Shown: positions 27,235 through 37,129, counted from the first letter of the stretch. The stretch is DNA of 64,000 nt from Desemzia incerta (GCF_900115825.1 NZ_FOXW01000002.1:258770-322769); one strand, 5' to 3'. Translations and numbers: made by a program. The notes: a model not told the origin generated them from the sequence alone.

Positions 27235-27963
27235 TTAGCTACTTTGCAAATTTTTTTCACTAGCGGGCTTCCCAAAATAATAGCCTTGCTGTAACAGCAT
27301 GCCATTGTCGGCTAATTTCATACTCATCTCTTGATCCTCAATACCTTCTATAACAATATCTAAATGATTTTCTCTGGCAAACTGATGCCAAGCTTTTAGA
27401 AAGTAAGCAATCATCTCCAACGAAGCATTGTATTTCAAGCATTTAACGATCGAAAATTTTATTTGGCTCAAATAAGGTACATATTCTAAAGCACGTTCAA
27501 AAGAGTTTTGGCCTGTACCGACATCATCTAACGCGATTTCATAACCTTGATTCTTGATAAACGCTAAGGCAGAAATAACGCTTTCTTCAATAGTTTTTCC
27601 GCTAATTTCTTCGGTTATATCTAAAAGAATGGGATCTTCTGTTATCTCCACGATCAATTGGTCGCAAAACTTTCTCATTTCACTAAAAAATTGTTTCGTT
27701 TCAGGATATAGCAGCTGTCTTGGCGAAAAATTAACCGACAAAGAATTTGAAGGATACTCCTGAAGCACTCTCGTTAATTCTTTTTTTAACCACACTAAAA
27801 AATGAGAATGTTTTTCTCTGTTGTGGTAAATTTTTTCCATTTTTGCTGCAGGATAGTAAGGTAGATGATCTTTATTGCGCAATAAAATTTCGTAACCAAC
27901 GATTTCATTTGCAAAGACATCGATTTTAGGCTGATAATAAAGTTGCAAACATACTGATGACAT
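27235..27963 (-). CDS. EAL-domain c-di-GMP phosphodiesterase
   Basis: 242 residues, a stand-alone soluble EAL domain. Catalytic residues align as follows: Glu in YEILLR near 25 (EIL instead of EAL), Asn in NFSPRQL near 79, Glu in EITE near 108, DD in DDVGTG near 139, Lys in QIKFS near 162 and Glu in EGIE near 201. The IKxD Asp is replaced by Ser (IKFS). Most metal and catalytic positions remain, so activity is plausible. AGGAGATG precedes the ATG. It is paired with the GGDEF protein just downstream, giving opposite activities from one transcript. Confidence 0.88.
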   Translation of the reverse strand: MSSVCLQLYYQPKIDVFANEIVGYEILLRNKDHLPYYPAAKMEKIYHNREKHSHFLVWLKKELTRVLQEYPSNSLSVNFSPRQLLYPETKQFFSEMRKFCDQLIVEITEDPILLDITEEISGKTIEESVISALAFIKNQGYEIALDDVGTGQNSFERALEYVPYLSQIKFSIVKCLKYNASLEMIAYFLKAWHQFARENHLDIVIEGIEDQEMSMKLADNGMLLQQGYYFGKPASEKNLQSS

Positions 27964-28552
27964 ATTTCATCTCCTTTCTTACTCCTTTAGTCGGTACTTA
28001 TTCAATAAAAATAATCTTATTTGATGTTTTATTTTCTTTGTCCTTTCTTACGTGAATACAAAAACTAAAACTACAATCGACTAAAGTCCTGATTAATCTA
28101 TAAAAAAGAGATCAATTTAATCCATTTTCTTCTTAGAAATAGTGCCGTTAAAAAAAATTATAGCATAAAAGCAGCTGAAACCTTTTTTGATGCACTTTGT
28201 TCTCGCAGACGATTTTATTCCATTTATTTTTCGGTTACTATTTTTTGTCCTTCTATTTTTTAACACATGCAACCTTTAAAAGCTACTGCTTTTCATGCTT
28301 AAAATACATTTTTCCTTATTTAATTGACAGCTTTGTTCACAAAAAAATTGGCTATTGAAAGAATTTTTATCATTTCATCCAACTCTTTTCTTTTTTCAAG
28401 ACAAAATTTTTGAAGTATAAAATAAATGGTGCTATTCTTGCGTTGTTGGAGAAAAGTTTTATTTTGTTCACATTTCACTTAGTTGCTCAATTGCGTTAGT
28501 TCTCCTATGGACATTGGCAACTTTTTTAATACCATATAAGGAGTGATTCACT
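27964..28552. other. gene-free AT-rich interval
   Basis: About 590 bases between divergently transcribed genes. It should hold the EAL gene promoter (minus) and the DUF2512 promoter (plus). A TTTCAA/TATAAA pair near 28394-28421 may serve the latter. I see no clear stem-loop, repeat or protein gene; a minus-strand frame at 28468-28671 is antisense to the DUF2512 gene start. Confidence 0.5.
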
Positions 28553-28918
28553 ATCAAACATGTAAAAGCTCTAGTTATAAAAGCCCTGATGATTTGGGCA
28601 ATTGTATGGATAGTATTAACTGGTCTATATGATGTTTCCTTTTTAGACTCCACAATCGTTGGTGTAATCATAGTAGCATTAATCTACGTACTAGGTGATT
28701 TAGTGATTTTAAGAAAAATCGGCAACGTAGCGGCTACAATCGCTGACTCTGGAGCAGCCGCTCTTGTCTTATGTATTTACCTGACAACTATGGATTACAC
28801 AAATGACCTTTGGATGAAAGTTCTGATTCCTGCTCTATTGATTGGTGTAGGAGAATGGTTCTTCCATAAATGGTTGTTGAGAAATAATGTAGTTCCTGAT
28901 GAAAGAAAAATGAAATAA
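28553..28918 (+). CDS. DUF2512 (YndM-like) membrane protein, apparent ATC start
   Basis: 121 residues when read from an ATC at 28553. The reading frame there gives (I/M)KHVKALVIKALMIW, the N-terminus expected for DUF2512/YndM proteins, and AGGAG lies nine bases before the ATC. The next in-frame ATG (28589) has no ribosome binding site and would cut off the first membrane segment. Four membrane segments follow, and the protein ends with a charged tail (PDERKMK). Function unknown; relatives are found with stress genes. It is 102 bases upstream of a manganese catalase on the same strand. Confidence 0.78.
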   Translation: MKHVKALVIKALMIWAIVWIVLTGLYDVSFLDSTIVGVIIVALIYVLGDLVILRKIGNVAATIADSGAAALVLCIYLTTMDYTNDLWMKVLIPALLIGVGEWFFHKWLLRNNVVPDERKMK

Positions 28919-29020
28919 ACAGTTTAGGCAGCATACAACAACAAGAATGGTGAAAAAAATAAACTTTTTTGACTTTAAAACACCCCAATACTAAAGAATA
29001 AAGAAAGGAAGATAGCTTTT

Positions 29021-29845
29021 ATGTTTACACACACTAAAAAGCTGCAATACCATGCAAAACCGAGTAAACCAGATCCATTGATGGCAAAAAAACTGCAAGA
29101 GATTCTGGGCGGACAATACGGTGAAATGTCTGTAATGAATCAATACTTGTTCCAAGGCTGGAACACACGCGGAAATGAAAAATTCAAAGATATGTTGTTA
29201 GACACGGGTACTGAAGAAATTGGACATATTGAAATGATCGCTACTATGATTGCTCAATTACTAGACGATGCTCCAGTAGATGCTCAAGAGAATGCGTATA
29301 AGAGTGACCCGGCGGTAGCAGCTATTATGGGCGGAATGAATCCGCAACATGCTATTGTTAATGGTCTAGGTGCAGCACCTAAAGACTCTGTAGGTGTCCC
29401 TTGGAACGGTAACTATATTATTTCCAGCGGTAACCTATTAGCAGATTTGCGTGCAAATATCAACGCTGAATCACAAGGTCGTCTGCAGGTGTCACGTCTG
29501 TACCATATGACAGATGATCCAGGTGTTCGTGACATGCTTGGCTTCTTGCTGGCTAGAGATACGATGCATCAATTGCAATGGATCGAAGCAGCAAAAGAAA
29601 TCGAAGACAGAGAAGGTATTGTCGTTCCTTACGATGTTCCTGCTGATTGGGAAGTTAAAGAAGTCAATAACATTCTATATAACTTCTCTGAAGGAGAAGA
29701 AAGTAAGTCAATGGTTGAAGGTAAAAAAGCAGCTGATGGTCGTGAATTCCGTTATGAAAGCACACCTGTTGCTTTTGCAGATAAACCAATCTTAAAGCCT
29801 GCACCACCAAGCTTGCACAACTCAACACCAATGGATAAAATGTAA
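29021..29845 (+). CDS. manganese catalase
   Basis: 274 residues, full length for the non-haem dimanganese catalases. Metal ligands fit the ferritin-like bundle: Glu in GQYGEMSVMNQY near residue 35, EEIGHIEM near 66, and later Glu (NAESQGR, near 148) and His in RDTMHQLQWIEA near 185. It breaks down hydrogen peroxide without haem, useful to a lactic acid bacterium. AAAGGAAG is before the ATG. Upstream DUF2512 may be co-transcribed, suggesting a shared stress role. Confidence 0.94.
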   Translation: MFTHTKKLQYHAKPSKPDPLMAKKLQEILGGQYGEMSVMNQYLFQGWNTRGNEKFKDMLLDTGTEEIGHIEMIATMIAQLLDDAPVDAQENAYKSDPAVAAIMGGMNPQHAIVNGLGAAPKDSVGVPWNGNYIISSGNLLADLRANINAESQGRLQVSRLYHMTDDPGVRDMLGFLLARDTMHQLQWIEAAKEIEDREGIVVPYDVPADWEVKEVNNILYNFSEGEESKSMVEGKKAADGREFRYESTPVAFADKPILKPAPPSLHNSTPMDKM

Positions 29846-29856
29846 TTTAAACACAC

Positions 29857-29888
29857 AAAAAGCCTGAGCATTATATGCTCAGGCTTTT
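29857..29888. terminator. catalase terminator
   Basis: A 14-bp stem (AAAAGCCTGAGCAT/ATGCTCAGGCTTTT) with a 4-base loop between convergent genes; works both ways. Confidence 0.92.
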
Positions 29889-29901
29889 ATTCGTTTCATT
29901 T

Positions 29902-30624
29902 TCATCTATTCTTTAATTGTTCAATTTCCTCGAGTGTTAACGGTCTATATTCACCCAAAGGCAGCTCTTCGTCTAAGATTAACGGACCCATTGATAGACG
30001 TTTTAAATACACGACTTCTTTTCCCACAGCTTCAAACATACGCTTGACTTGATGGAATTTCCCTTCTTGGATCGTAACTTTGATCCAAGATGTCCCTTCA
30101 TTCTCATTGGTTTCTATGATGTCTAAAACAGCTGGTTTACATACATAACCATCATCTAAAGAAATTCCTTTTTCAAAAGCAATAACATCCTCTTTTGTTA
30201 CGACGCCTTTGATTTCTGCCTCATATACTTTGTTAACATGTTTTTTGGGTGACAGCAATTCATGTGCTAAAGCTCCATCATTCGTTAATAGCAACAAACC
30301 CTCTGTGTCGATATCTAATCTGCCGACTGGAAAGGGTTCTTGAAGCTGGTCATGGGGCTGCAACAGATCAATCACTGTTTCGTGCAAATTATCCGTAGTC
30401 GCACTGATCACACCTTGTGGTTTGTGCAGCATAAAATAGACAAACTCTTGGTAACTGACTTCTTCACCGAAGACTTCTACACGATCTTTTTCTAAGTCAA
30501 TTTGAAACTTGCCTTCTTTTTGTACTTCCCCGTTGACTGTCACACCTTTTTTCTTCAATAAGTTTTTTACTTCTTTCCTTGTTCCAAATCCACTATGGGA
30601 TAATAATTTATCTAATCTCATCAT
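29902..30624 (-). CDS. rsuA: RsuA-family pseudouridine synthase
   Basis: 240 residues. The N-terminal S4 RNA-binding domain (MRLDKLLSHSGFGTRKEV, residues 2-60) is followed by the RsuA/RluB catalytic domain with the active Asp in GRLDIDTEGLLLLTNDG near residue 103. It likely makes pseudouridine in 16S rRNA, the RsuA role, as the size and S4 start suggest; RluB-type 23S activity is the alternative. AAAGGAAA is upstream of two adjacent ATG codons. A lone housekeeping gene. Confidence 0.9.
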   Translation of the reverse strand: MMRLDKLLSHSGFGTRKEVKNLLKKKGVTVNGEVQKEGKFQIDLEKDRVEVFGEEVSYQEFVYFMLHKPQGVISATTDNLHETVIDLLQPHDQLQEPFPVGRLDIDTEGLLLLTNDGALAHELLSPKKHVNKVYEAEIKGVVTKEDVIAFEKGISLDDGYVCKPAVLDIIETNENEGTSWIKVTIQEGKFHQVKRMFEAVGKEVVYLKRLSMGPLILDEELPLGEYRPLTLEEIEQLKNR

Positions 30625-30758
30625 AGTTTTCCTTTCTATTCGTTCTCTTGATTCTCCATACCTATTATACAGGTATAGGAAAAATAAAAAAGAGAACTAG
30701 GATTTTACTCCCAACTCTCTTCAATCGAAATAAAAATGTGTTTGGTGGTGCAAAAAAA

Positions 30759-32423
30759 TTAGATCTTCAGTTTATTTCTTAATGATGCAGCTTTAGACCC
30801 GACTACTTTGTCAGCCAATTTAGACTTCAAAATCAAGTAGCCATAGATTACTACCCCAACGAAAGCTACTACCAGTACAATTAGTAGTGCCAAGAATCTA
30901 TCGCTTACAGGAATAAATAGATACATAAATTCTTTGATCCCTACAGCCGCAACAGCCATGATTAAAGAAAAGATTGTGATCAATAGCGTTCTTCGAGCCA
31001 ATAAGCCTAAATCGAAAGGTTCTGTTTCATACATTGCACGAATGATAAACAAAGAAGAAACCCCAAATCCCACAATAGTAGACATGATCATTCCATGTGT
31101 TTGGAAATAATCTATCAAAGGATACTGTAAAATCAATTTAATGATCATCCCAAAAAACAACCCGTTCATTGCTGCTCTTGGTCGGTTCGCAGACATGATC
31201 ATAATACTGACGACTGTATATAAACCTAAGAAAATCGTCATGATTGAAGACCATTGAGTGATACTAGTACCGAAATCATCATGCTGGTAAAACACTGTAT
31301 ATAAAGGTTCAGCGACCGCAGCCATCCCTATTGATGCCGGAATAATGATCAGCAACAGTAATTGGATACTGTTATTGAACTGTCTGCTTAATCCTTTATG
31401 ATCTTTTTTAGCCATCAAACTGCTGATCAACGGTACTGATGTAATAGCCATTGAGCTTCCAAAGGAAAGGACGATCATGATCAATTTATGGGCATTCGCA
31501 GCAGCTACTCCGTATGTCCGTTGAATTTGAAGTGGAGTATAGTCACTGACGCTCTTCATGATTGGATCATATGTAAATTGATCAATCAACTGGGCAATGG
31601 TAATTCCAGCTCCAATAATAATAAACGGAATGGCGGTCTTCACAATCGATAATAATATTTGATTGGTAGATACTGTCACGTTATTCGGACTTTGTGCTGC
31701 AGCTTCTTTTGTACTAAGTTGTTTTTTCCATACGACATAAACTAAATACGCCATACTCGCTAAAGCTCCCACAAAAGCACCAAATGTAGACATTGAAACA
31801 GCATCTACTACAGAACCGTCAAACACTTGACGAATCAAGAACACAGAAGCCAGCATGAATATAACTCGTACGATTTGTTCAAGAACTTGTGAAATAGCTG
31901 AAGGAGCCATCGTTTGATACCCTTGAATGTATCCTCTAGTCACACTCATTGTGGGGATCAACAATAATGCTACTGATAAAGTACGAATCACTTGCGTTCC
32001 ATCAGCTGCTGAAGCCGTTGGACTGTTGGCCGCTATAAAAGGCGCTAACAGAAACATCACTACAGCAGAAACAAGTCCGGTTATGGACATGACTTGCAGC
32101 CCTCTTTTGTAGATGTCTCGGCTGATTCCGTACTCTCCAATAGAATTATAATGAGAAACTTGCTTTGCGATTGCTGAAGGTACCCCAGCTGTCGCGATAC
32201 TCAGAAATAATGCATAAGGAGTATAACCTACATTATATAAGGCATTGGCTGCGTCGGCAGTTGTCTTGTCGCCCATCCAAGCCATCCAAGGAACAATATA
32301 CAATGCCCCTAACAACCGAGAAATTATACTAGCGGCAGACATCCAAGCAGAACCAGACAACATTTTACTTTGTGTATCACTTTCAACATGTCTTGTTTTT
32401 TTATTTATCATTTCATTTGACAT
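30759..32423 (-). CDS. polysaccharide/lipid flippase (MOP superfamily, YtgP/SpoVB-like)
   Basis: 554 residues with about 14 membrane segments in the MATE/MOP pattern. A cytoplasmic polar N-tail (about 20 residues) is followed by MLSGSAWMSAASIISRLLGALYIVPW, typical of the SpoVB/YtgP branch. Relatives flip lipid-linked cell wall precursors (an Amj/MurJ-like function) or polysaccharide units. The exact lipid cannot be read. The ribosome binding site is weak. It stands alone, with no sugar-transferase genes nearby, which favours a role in peptidoglycan precursor export. Confidence 0.85.
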   Translation of the reverse strand: MSNEMINKKTRHVESDTQSKMLSGSAWMSAASIISRLLGALYIVPWMAWMGDKTTADAANALYNVGYTPYALFLSIATAGVPSAIAKQVSHYNSIGEYGISRDIYKRGLQVMSITGLVSAVVMFLLAPFIAANSPTASAADGTQVIRTLSVALLLIPTMSVTRGYIQGYQTMAPSAISQVLEQIVRVIFMLASVFLIRQVFDGSVVDAVSMSTFGAFVGALASMAYLVYVVWKKQLSTKEAAAQSPNNVTVSTNQILLSIVKTAIPFIIIGAGITIAQLIDQFTYDPIMKSVSDYTPLQIQRTYGVAAANAHKLIMIVLSFGSSMAITSVPLISSLMAKKDHKGLSRQFNNSIQLLLLIIIPASIGMAAVAEPLYTVFYQHDDFGTSITQWSSIMTIFLGLYTVVSIMIMSANRPRAAMNGLFFGMIIKLILQYPLIDYFQTHGMIMSTIVGFGVSSLFIIRAMYETEPFDLGLLARRTLLITIFSLIMAVAAVGIKEFMYLFIPVSDRFLALLIVLVVAFVGVVIYGYLILKSKLADKVVGSKAASLRNKLKI

Positions 32424-32578
32424 TCATAAGCCTACTCTCAAAATATTTGCTAGCTTACATTCTACTTATAAACTCTATAAGATGCAACGTCTAAAAAGCC
32501 AGCTCATTTAAATTTAATTCTTTTTTAACGACTTTGAAGCAATAAAGACAATTTTATAGAACTTTTCTCTACACTCGC

Positions 32579-32606
32579 AAAAAGCAGGGTTGCCTCCGCT
32601 TTTTTT
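32579..32606 (-). terminator. possible terminator after aldo/keto reductase
   Basis: A short stem AAAAAGC/GCTTTTT with inner GG/CC pairing, just after the reductase stop. Moderate strength. Confidence 0.5.
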
Positions 32607-32612
32607 AGCTAG

Positions 32613-33413
32613 TTAGCCTTTTGCCAATAATAATGCCATTTCCTTATCTGTCAGTTCAAAATCGAACACGGCAAAATTTTCTTCCAATCGATTAGAACTC
32701 GCCGTTTTAGGAATGGGTATCACTCCTCTTTGGATGTTCCATCGTAACGCAATTTGTGCAGGAGTTTTCTGATATTTCTCTGCTAATTGTTGGATATCTT
32801 GATCGCTGAGAATGCCTCCTTGGTGAATAGGACTGTATGCCATAGACCGAATGTTTTCCTTCTCGCAAAATACACGCAGCTGCTCTTGGCTTTGTCCTGG
32901 GTAGCAAGAATATTGATTCAGGATAGGTTTGATATCTGCCATTTTTAATAAATCGATCAACTGCTCTGGACTAAAATTAGAGACTCCAATAGCTCTTACC
33001 TTCCCACTGTAATAGATTTCTTCAAGGGCCTTCCATGTGGCGATGTTTTTCTCTCTAGCAACGTCCGGCCAATGAATTAAGACTACATCGATCATATCTA
33101 ATTTAAGAGCTTCATAACTTTTAGCAAATGCCCTGAGTGTTTTTGAAAACCCCATATCCGTTTTCCAAATTTTTGTAACGATAGTAATCTCTTCGCGAGG
33201 GACACCTTCGCTGATTGCTCTTCTAATGGCTCGTCCTACTTCTTCTTCGTTTCCATACATAGCCGCAGTATCAATCAACCGATATCCTTTCTTTAAAGCC
33301 TCATAAACAATTGTTTCGGCACTGTTTCCTTTCAATGGATATGTCCCTAATCCGATCAAGGGGATCTTTTGACCATTATTCAACAGAGTCGTCATCTTCA
33401 CATGTTGCTTCAT
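32613..33413 (-). CDS. aldo/keto reductase
   Basis: 266 residues, slightly short of the usual 275-280. The catalytic tetrad is visible: Asp in DTAAMYGNE near 48, Tyr in the same motif near 53, Lys in TIVTKIWK near 81 and His in VLIHWPD near 113. The NADPH-site segment PIPKTASSNRLEEN lies near 234. A cytoplasmic carbonyl reductase; the substrate is unknown. GGAGGAGAG precedes the ATG. The small basic membrane ORF lies 60 bases upstream on the same strand. Confidence 0.92.
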   Translation of the reverse strand: MKQHVKMTTLLNNGQKIPLIGLGTYPLKGNSAETIVYEALKKGYRLIDTAAMYGNEEEVGRAIRRAISEGVPREEITIVTKIWKTDMGFSKTLRAFAKSYEALKLDMIDVVLIHWPDVAREKNIATWKALEEIYYSGKVRAIGVSNFSPEQLIDLLKMADIKPILNQYSCYPGQSQEQLRVFCEKENIRSMAYSPIHQGGILSDQDIQQLAEKYQKTPAQIALRWNIQRGVIPIPKTASSNRLEENFAVFDFELTDKEMALLLAKG

Positions 33414-33473
33414 TGTCTCTCCTCCTTAGTTGGCTGGAGCTTTCTAGCTAAAGTGTATCAATCTGTTTTTTCT

Positions 33474-33575
33474 TTACTTCCGTTTTCTTTTCTTTGTTTT
33501 CTTCTTTTTATCGTCAAATAAACCGATAGCAACGGCCACTGCGATAGCTATCGCAAACCAGGATCCGGCTTCCAC
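33474..33575 (-). CDS. small membrane protein with basic tail (33 aa)
   Basis: A 33-codon frame starting with GTG at 33575, preceded by a strong GGGGGGAG site with four intervening bases. The product has one hydrophobic segment (WFAIAIAVAVAIGLF, residues 6-20), then two Asp and a tail made almost entirely of Lys and Arg. This is the build of a bacterial single-pass small membrane protein. It sits between leuS and the aldo/keto reductase gene. No family is recognised. The clear ribosome binding site and amphipathic design argue for a real gene. Confidence 0.55.
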   Translation of the reverse strand: MEAGSWFAIAIAVAVAIGLFDDKKKKTKKRKRK

Positions 33576-33618
33576 TTTTCTCCCCCCTAAGCAACTCATT
33601 TGAGTTCTTAAAACAAAA

Positions 33619-33657
33619 AAATGTGCTATTACTCTTTATAAGAATAATAGCACATTT
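33619..33657 (-). terminator. leuS terminator region
   Basis: A 12-bp stem (AATGTGCTATTA/TAATAGCACATT) with a T7 run on the minus strand, about 60 bases past the leuS stop. Confidence 0.85.
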
Positions 33658-33718
33658 GTTGTTAAAAAAAGAATATTAATCTTTTAGTCAGAAGCTGTTT
33701 GTTTGATTGAATCTTAGT

Positions 33719-36136
33719 TTAGTTAGCTACAATATTGACTAATTTCCCAGGTACTACAATCACTTTGCGAATCGTTTTACCTTCTAGATATTGTTGGATC
33801 TTTTCATCATCCATCGCTAATTTTTCCAACTCATCTTTTGAGATTGTCTTGGAAACTTGAACTTTTGATCTTAATTTGCCGTTAACTTGGAAGACAACTT
33901 CGATTTCGTCTTTTTCCAAATATTTTTCATCGTATACAGGCCATGCCTCGTATGAAATCCCTTCTGTTGAACCAGTCACTCTCTGCCATAACTCTTCTCC
34001 TACGTGAGGTGCAATTGGAGCCAGCATTTGGATCAATCCTTTGATGTATCCAACAGGGAGAGCTTCAGCTTTATACGCTTCATTGACAAATACCATCAAC
34101 TGAGAAATAGCAGTGTTAAAGCGCAAAGCTTCAAAATCTTCTGTGACTTTTTTCACGGTTTGATGATACACAACGTCTAGTTTTCCATCGTTGAAGTTAG
34201 TAATGCGGTCACGCAATTTATCTTCTTCATCAATGATCAAACGCCATACACGGTCTAAGAACTTGCGGCTTCCCTCAAGTCCATTTTCACTCCATGCAAT
34301 AGAAGCATCTAATGGTCCCATGAACATTTCATAAACACGCAATGTATCTGCGCCGTATTCTTCTACTACATCATCCGGATTAACAACATTTCCTTTTGAT
34401 TTAGACATTTTCTCGTTGTTTTCTCCCAGGATCATTCCTTGGTTGAACAGTTTTTGGTACGGTTCTTTAGTTGGCACTACACCGATATCGTATAAGAATT
34501 TGTGCCAGAAGCGTGCGTACAGCAAATGCAATACAGCATGCTCTGCTCCACCAATATAAATATCCACTGGAAGCCATTGTTTTAGTTTTTCAGGATCAGC
34601 TAATTGCTCTGTGTTATGCGGATCGATATAACGCAAGTGGTACCATGAACTACCCGCCCATTGCGGCATTGTATTAGTATCGCGTTTTCCTTTTTTACCG
34701 GTTTCTGGATCGACAACATTCACCCACTCTGTAATATTGGCAAGTGGAGACTCACCTGTTCCGCTCGGCTTGATTTCTGTCGTAACAGGCAGAATCAATG
34801 GCAATTCATTTTCCGGAATAGTAGTAGTTGTACCGTCTTCCCAATGAATAACAGGAATTGGCTCTCCCCAGTAACGTTGTCGAGCAAATAACCAGTCACG
34901 CAAGCGATACGTCGTTTCTTTTTTACCGATTCCTTTTTCTTCCAACCAAGCATTCATTTTCTCGATAGCTTCTTCTTTTCCAAGACCATCTAAGAATTCC
35001 GAATTGATGTGGATGCCGTCTTCTGTAAAAGCTTCTTTTGAAATGTCGCCGCCTTCTAAGACCGGAAGGATGTCTAAATCAAATTTCGTTGCAAATTCCC
35101 AGTCGCGTTGATCATGTGCAGGAACAGCCATGATAGCGCCAGTTCCATAGGAAGCTAATACATAGTCTGCGATCCAGATTGGAATCTCTTTTCCGTTTAC
35201 CGGATTGATGGCATAAGCTCCTGTAAATACTCCTGATTTGTCTTTGTTTAAATCTGTACGGTCCAAATCACTTTTCAGACTGCTGTCTTTGATGTAGGCT
35301 TCAACAGCTTCTTTTTGCTCTGGTGTAGTGATTTTTTCAACCAAATCTGACTCTGGAGCCAAAACAGCATACGTTGCTCCAAAAAGTGTATCCGGTCTAG
35401 TAGTAAAAACAGTAAACTCTTCAGTAGAATCTTTTACGCTAAAAGTGACATTTGCCCCAACAGATTTTCCGATCCAATTGCGTTGCATGTCCTTGATGTT
35501 TTCTGGCCAGTCTACTAATTCCAGATCTTCTAGTAAACGATCTGCATAAGCAGTGATTTTCAACATCCATTGTTTCATGGGTTTACGGTAGACCGGATGT
35601 CCACCACGTTCACTTTTACCGTCAATAACTTCTTCATTTGCCAAAACGGTTCCTAATGCAGGGCACCAGTTTACAGCTACTTCAGCTTCATAAGCCAAGT
35701 CTTTTTCGTATAATTTTGTAAAAATCCATTGAGTCCATTTGTAATATTCTGGATCGGTTGTATTGATTTCTCGATCCCAGTCTAAACTGAATCCAAGAGA
35801 TTGGATTTGACGTTTGAAGGTTTGGATATTTTTAGCTGTAAATTCTGCCGGGTCGTTTCCTGTATCTAAAGCATACTGTTCAGCTGGCAACCCAAATGCG
35901 TCCCATCCCATTGGATGCAATACATTGTATCCTTGCGCGCGTTTCATTCGAGAAAGAATGTCGGTTGCAGTATACCCTTCCGGATGTCCTACATGCAGTC
36001 CTGAACCTGACGGGTAAGGAAACATGTCCATTGCGTAAAAATTATTTTTATCTGATTCTTCTGTTGCACGGAATGTTTTGTTTTCATCCCAGTACTGTTG
36101 CCATCTTTTTTCAATAGTCTTATGATTGAAACTCAT
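33719..36136 (-). CDS. leuS: leucyl-tRNA synthetase
   Basis: 805 residues, full length. Class I signature HIGH-like [12 protein letters not shown] near residue 48, a CP1 editing domain (about 220-415, with [14 protein letters not shown] and the [12 protein letters not shown] loop near 329-340) and KMSKS near 573 ([15 protein letters not shown]). The C-terminal anticodon-binding and extension domains are complete. It charges tRNA-Leu. AAGGAG precedes the ATG. Controlled by a Leu T-box upstream. Confidence 0.98.
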   Translation of the reverse strand: MSFNHKTIEKRWQQYWDENKTFRATEESDKNNFYAMDMFPYPSGSGLHVGHPEGYTATDILSRMKRAQGYNVLHPMGWDAFGLPAEQYALDTGNDPAEFTAKNIQTFKRQIQSLGFSLDWDREINTTDPEYYKWTQWIFTKLYEKDLAYEAEVAVNWCPALGTVLANEEVIDGKSERGGHPVYRKPMKQWMLKITAYADRLLEDLELVDWPENIKDMQRNWIGKSVGANVTFSVKDSTEEFTVFTTRPDTLFGATYAVLAPESDLVEKITTPEQKEAVEAYIKDSSLKSDLDRTDLNKDKSGVFTGAYAINPVNGKEIPIWIADYVLASYGTGAIMAVPAHDQRDWEFATKFDLDILPVLEGGDISKEAFTEDGIHINSEFLDGLGKEEAIEKMNAWLEEKGIGKKETTYRLRDWLFARQRYWGEPIPVIHWEDGTTTTIPENELPLILPVTTEIKPSGTGESPLANITEWVNVVDPETGKKGKRDTNTMPQWAGSSWYHLRYIDPHNTEQLADPEKLKQWLPVDIYIGGAEHAVLHLLYARFWHKFLYDIGVVPTKEPYQKLFNQGMILGENNEKMSKSKGNVVNPDDVVEEYGADTLRVYEMFMGPLDASIAWSENGLEGSRKFLDRVWRLIIDEEDKLRDRITNFNDGKLDVVYHQTVKKVTEDFEALRFNTAISQLMVFVNEAYKAEALPVGYIKGLIQMLAPIAPHVGEELWQRVTGSTEGISYEAWPVYDEKYLEKDEIEVVFQVNGKLRSKVQVSKTISKDELEKLAMDDEKIQQYLEGKTIRKVIVVPGKLVNIVAN

Positions 36137-36167
36137 GATTGTTTGCTCCTTCTTAAAAAAAAATTAT

Positions 36168-36480
36168 AAAAAAAAACGCCCTAAAACACAAAGTCGTTTC
36201 CTTCTCTGTGCTTTAGGACGAACTCAAATTCTCAGTCGTGGTACCACCTAATTTTGCTGCTTAAAACTTAAAACAGCCTCATCATATCCTTAACGCGGAT
36301 GAAACGTCTTTGCTTACTTGGATTCTTTCTCAGCAAAGCGACTCCAAAGGCGAGTTCAAAATGTGTCTTTATGCATTTGCACCACCCATGCACTCTCTAA
36401 AAAAGGGACATTTCTACTATTCCTTATCACTGTCTTTTAACTATTGGCTTTATTCTAACAAATTACTCCACCAGAATCAA
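36168..36480 (-). promoter_or_regulatory. T-box leader of leuS (Leu specifier)
   Basis: The T-box core AGGTGGTACCACGA lies at about 36235-36248 on the minus strand. It is followed by a long terminator (36168-36223, CGTCCTAAAGCAC paired with GTGTTTTAGGGCG, then nine T). Upstream are AGAGAGTGC and a specifier context GAA-CTC-GCC with the Leu codon CTC at 36352-36354. Uncharged tRNA-Leu should favour read-through. Confidence 0.92.
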
Positions 36481-36682
36481 CGCTTTTTTAAGAGGGATGA
36501 CTTTCTCTGCCCTCCTTATCTCAAGTTCGTTAAAGAATTTTTAACAACAGCAAAAGGTGTTATCTTTATTTAAAGTAGAATGATTGCCAAAACCTCCTAA
36601 AATACCCTATTATAGAGAAAGACGCTCAACTTAAAGACCTTTGATAAAAAGTTGACGGAATATCTGGAAATGAGGAACAACA

Positions 36683-37129
36683 ATGGAAAATCAGTATCAA
36701 TTATATGAACACAAAGCGCAATACTATGAAACAGATCAAATGGGCATTATTCATCATTCCAATTATATCCGCTGGTTCGAGGAAGCGAGAACTGATCTAA
36801 TGGATCAGATTGGATTTGGGTACGATCAAATGGAGAAACGCGGAATTATTGTTCCTGTGCTTAGTGTAAATTGCGAATACAAGTCCATGGTCCGGTACAA
36901 TGATCATGTTTATATCATTCCAAAAATTGAAGTATTCAATGGCATTCGTTTACAGATTTCTTATCGCGTTATCGACAAACAAACGAATGAACTGCGGGCT
37001 GTCGGCGAAAGCAAACACTGTTTTTTAAGCGGGACAAATCGGCCTGTTTCTTTAAAGAAAATAGACCCCGAATTATTTGAACTTTTTGATCGCTATACTG
37101 GAAAAGATTTCGATTCATTAGAGCAATGA
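36683..37129 (+). CDS. acyl-CoA thioesterase (hotdog fold, YbgC/FadM type)
   Basis: 148 residues. The hotdog-fold signature DQMGIIHHSNYIRWFEEAR near residue 19 carries the catalytic Asp and the YbgC-type pattern. It hydrolyses acyl-CoA or acyl-ACP thioesters; the chain length is not known. AGGAAC lies before the ATG. It is followed after 28 bases by the DUF72 gene, so they are likely co-transcribed. Confidence 0.9.
   Translation: MENQYQLYEHKAQYYETDQMGIIHHSNYIRWFEEARTDLMDQIGFGYDQMEKRGIIVPVLSVNCEYKSMVRYNDHVYIIPKIEVFNGIRLQISYRVIDKQTNELRAVGESKHCFLSGTNRPVSLKKIDPELFELFDRYTGKDFDSLEQ

Noticed and set aside
36310..36573. Plus-strand open frame before the thioesterase
   Set aside because: It lies across the leuS T-box leader and lacks a ribosome binding site.
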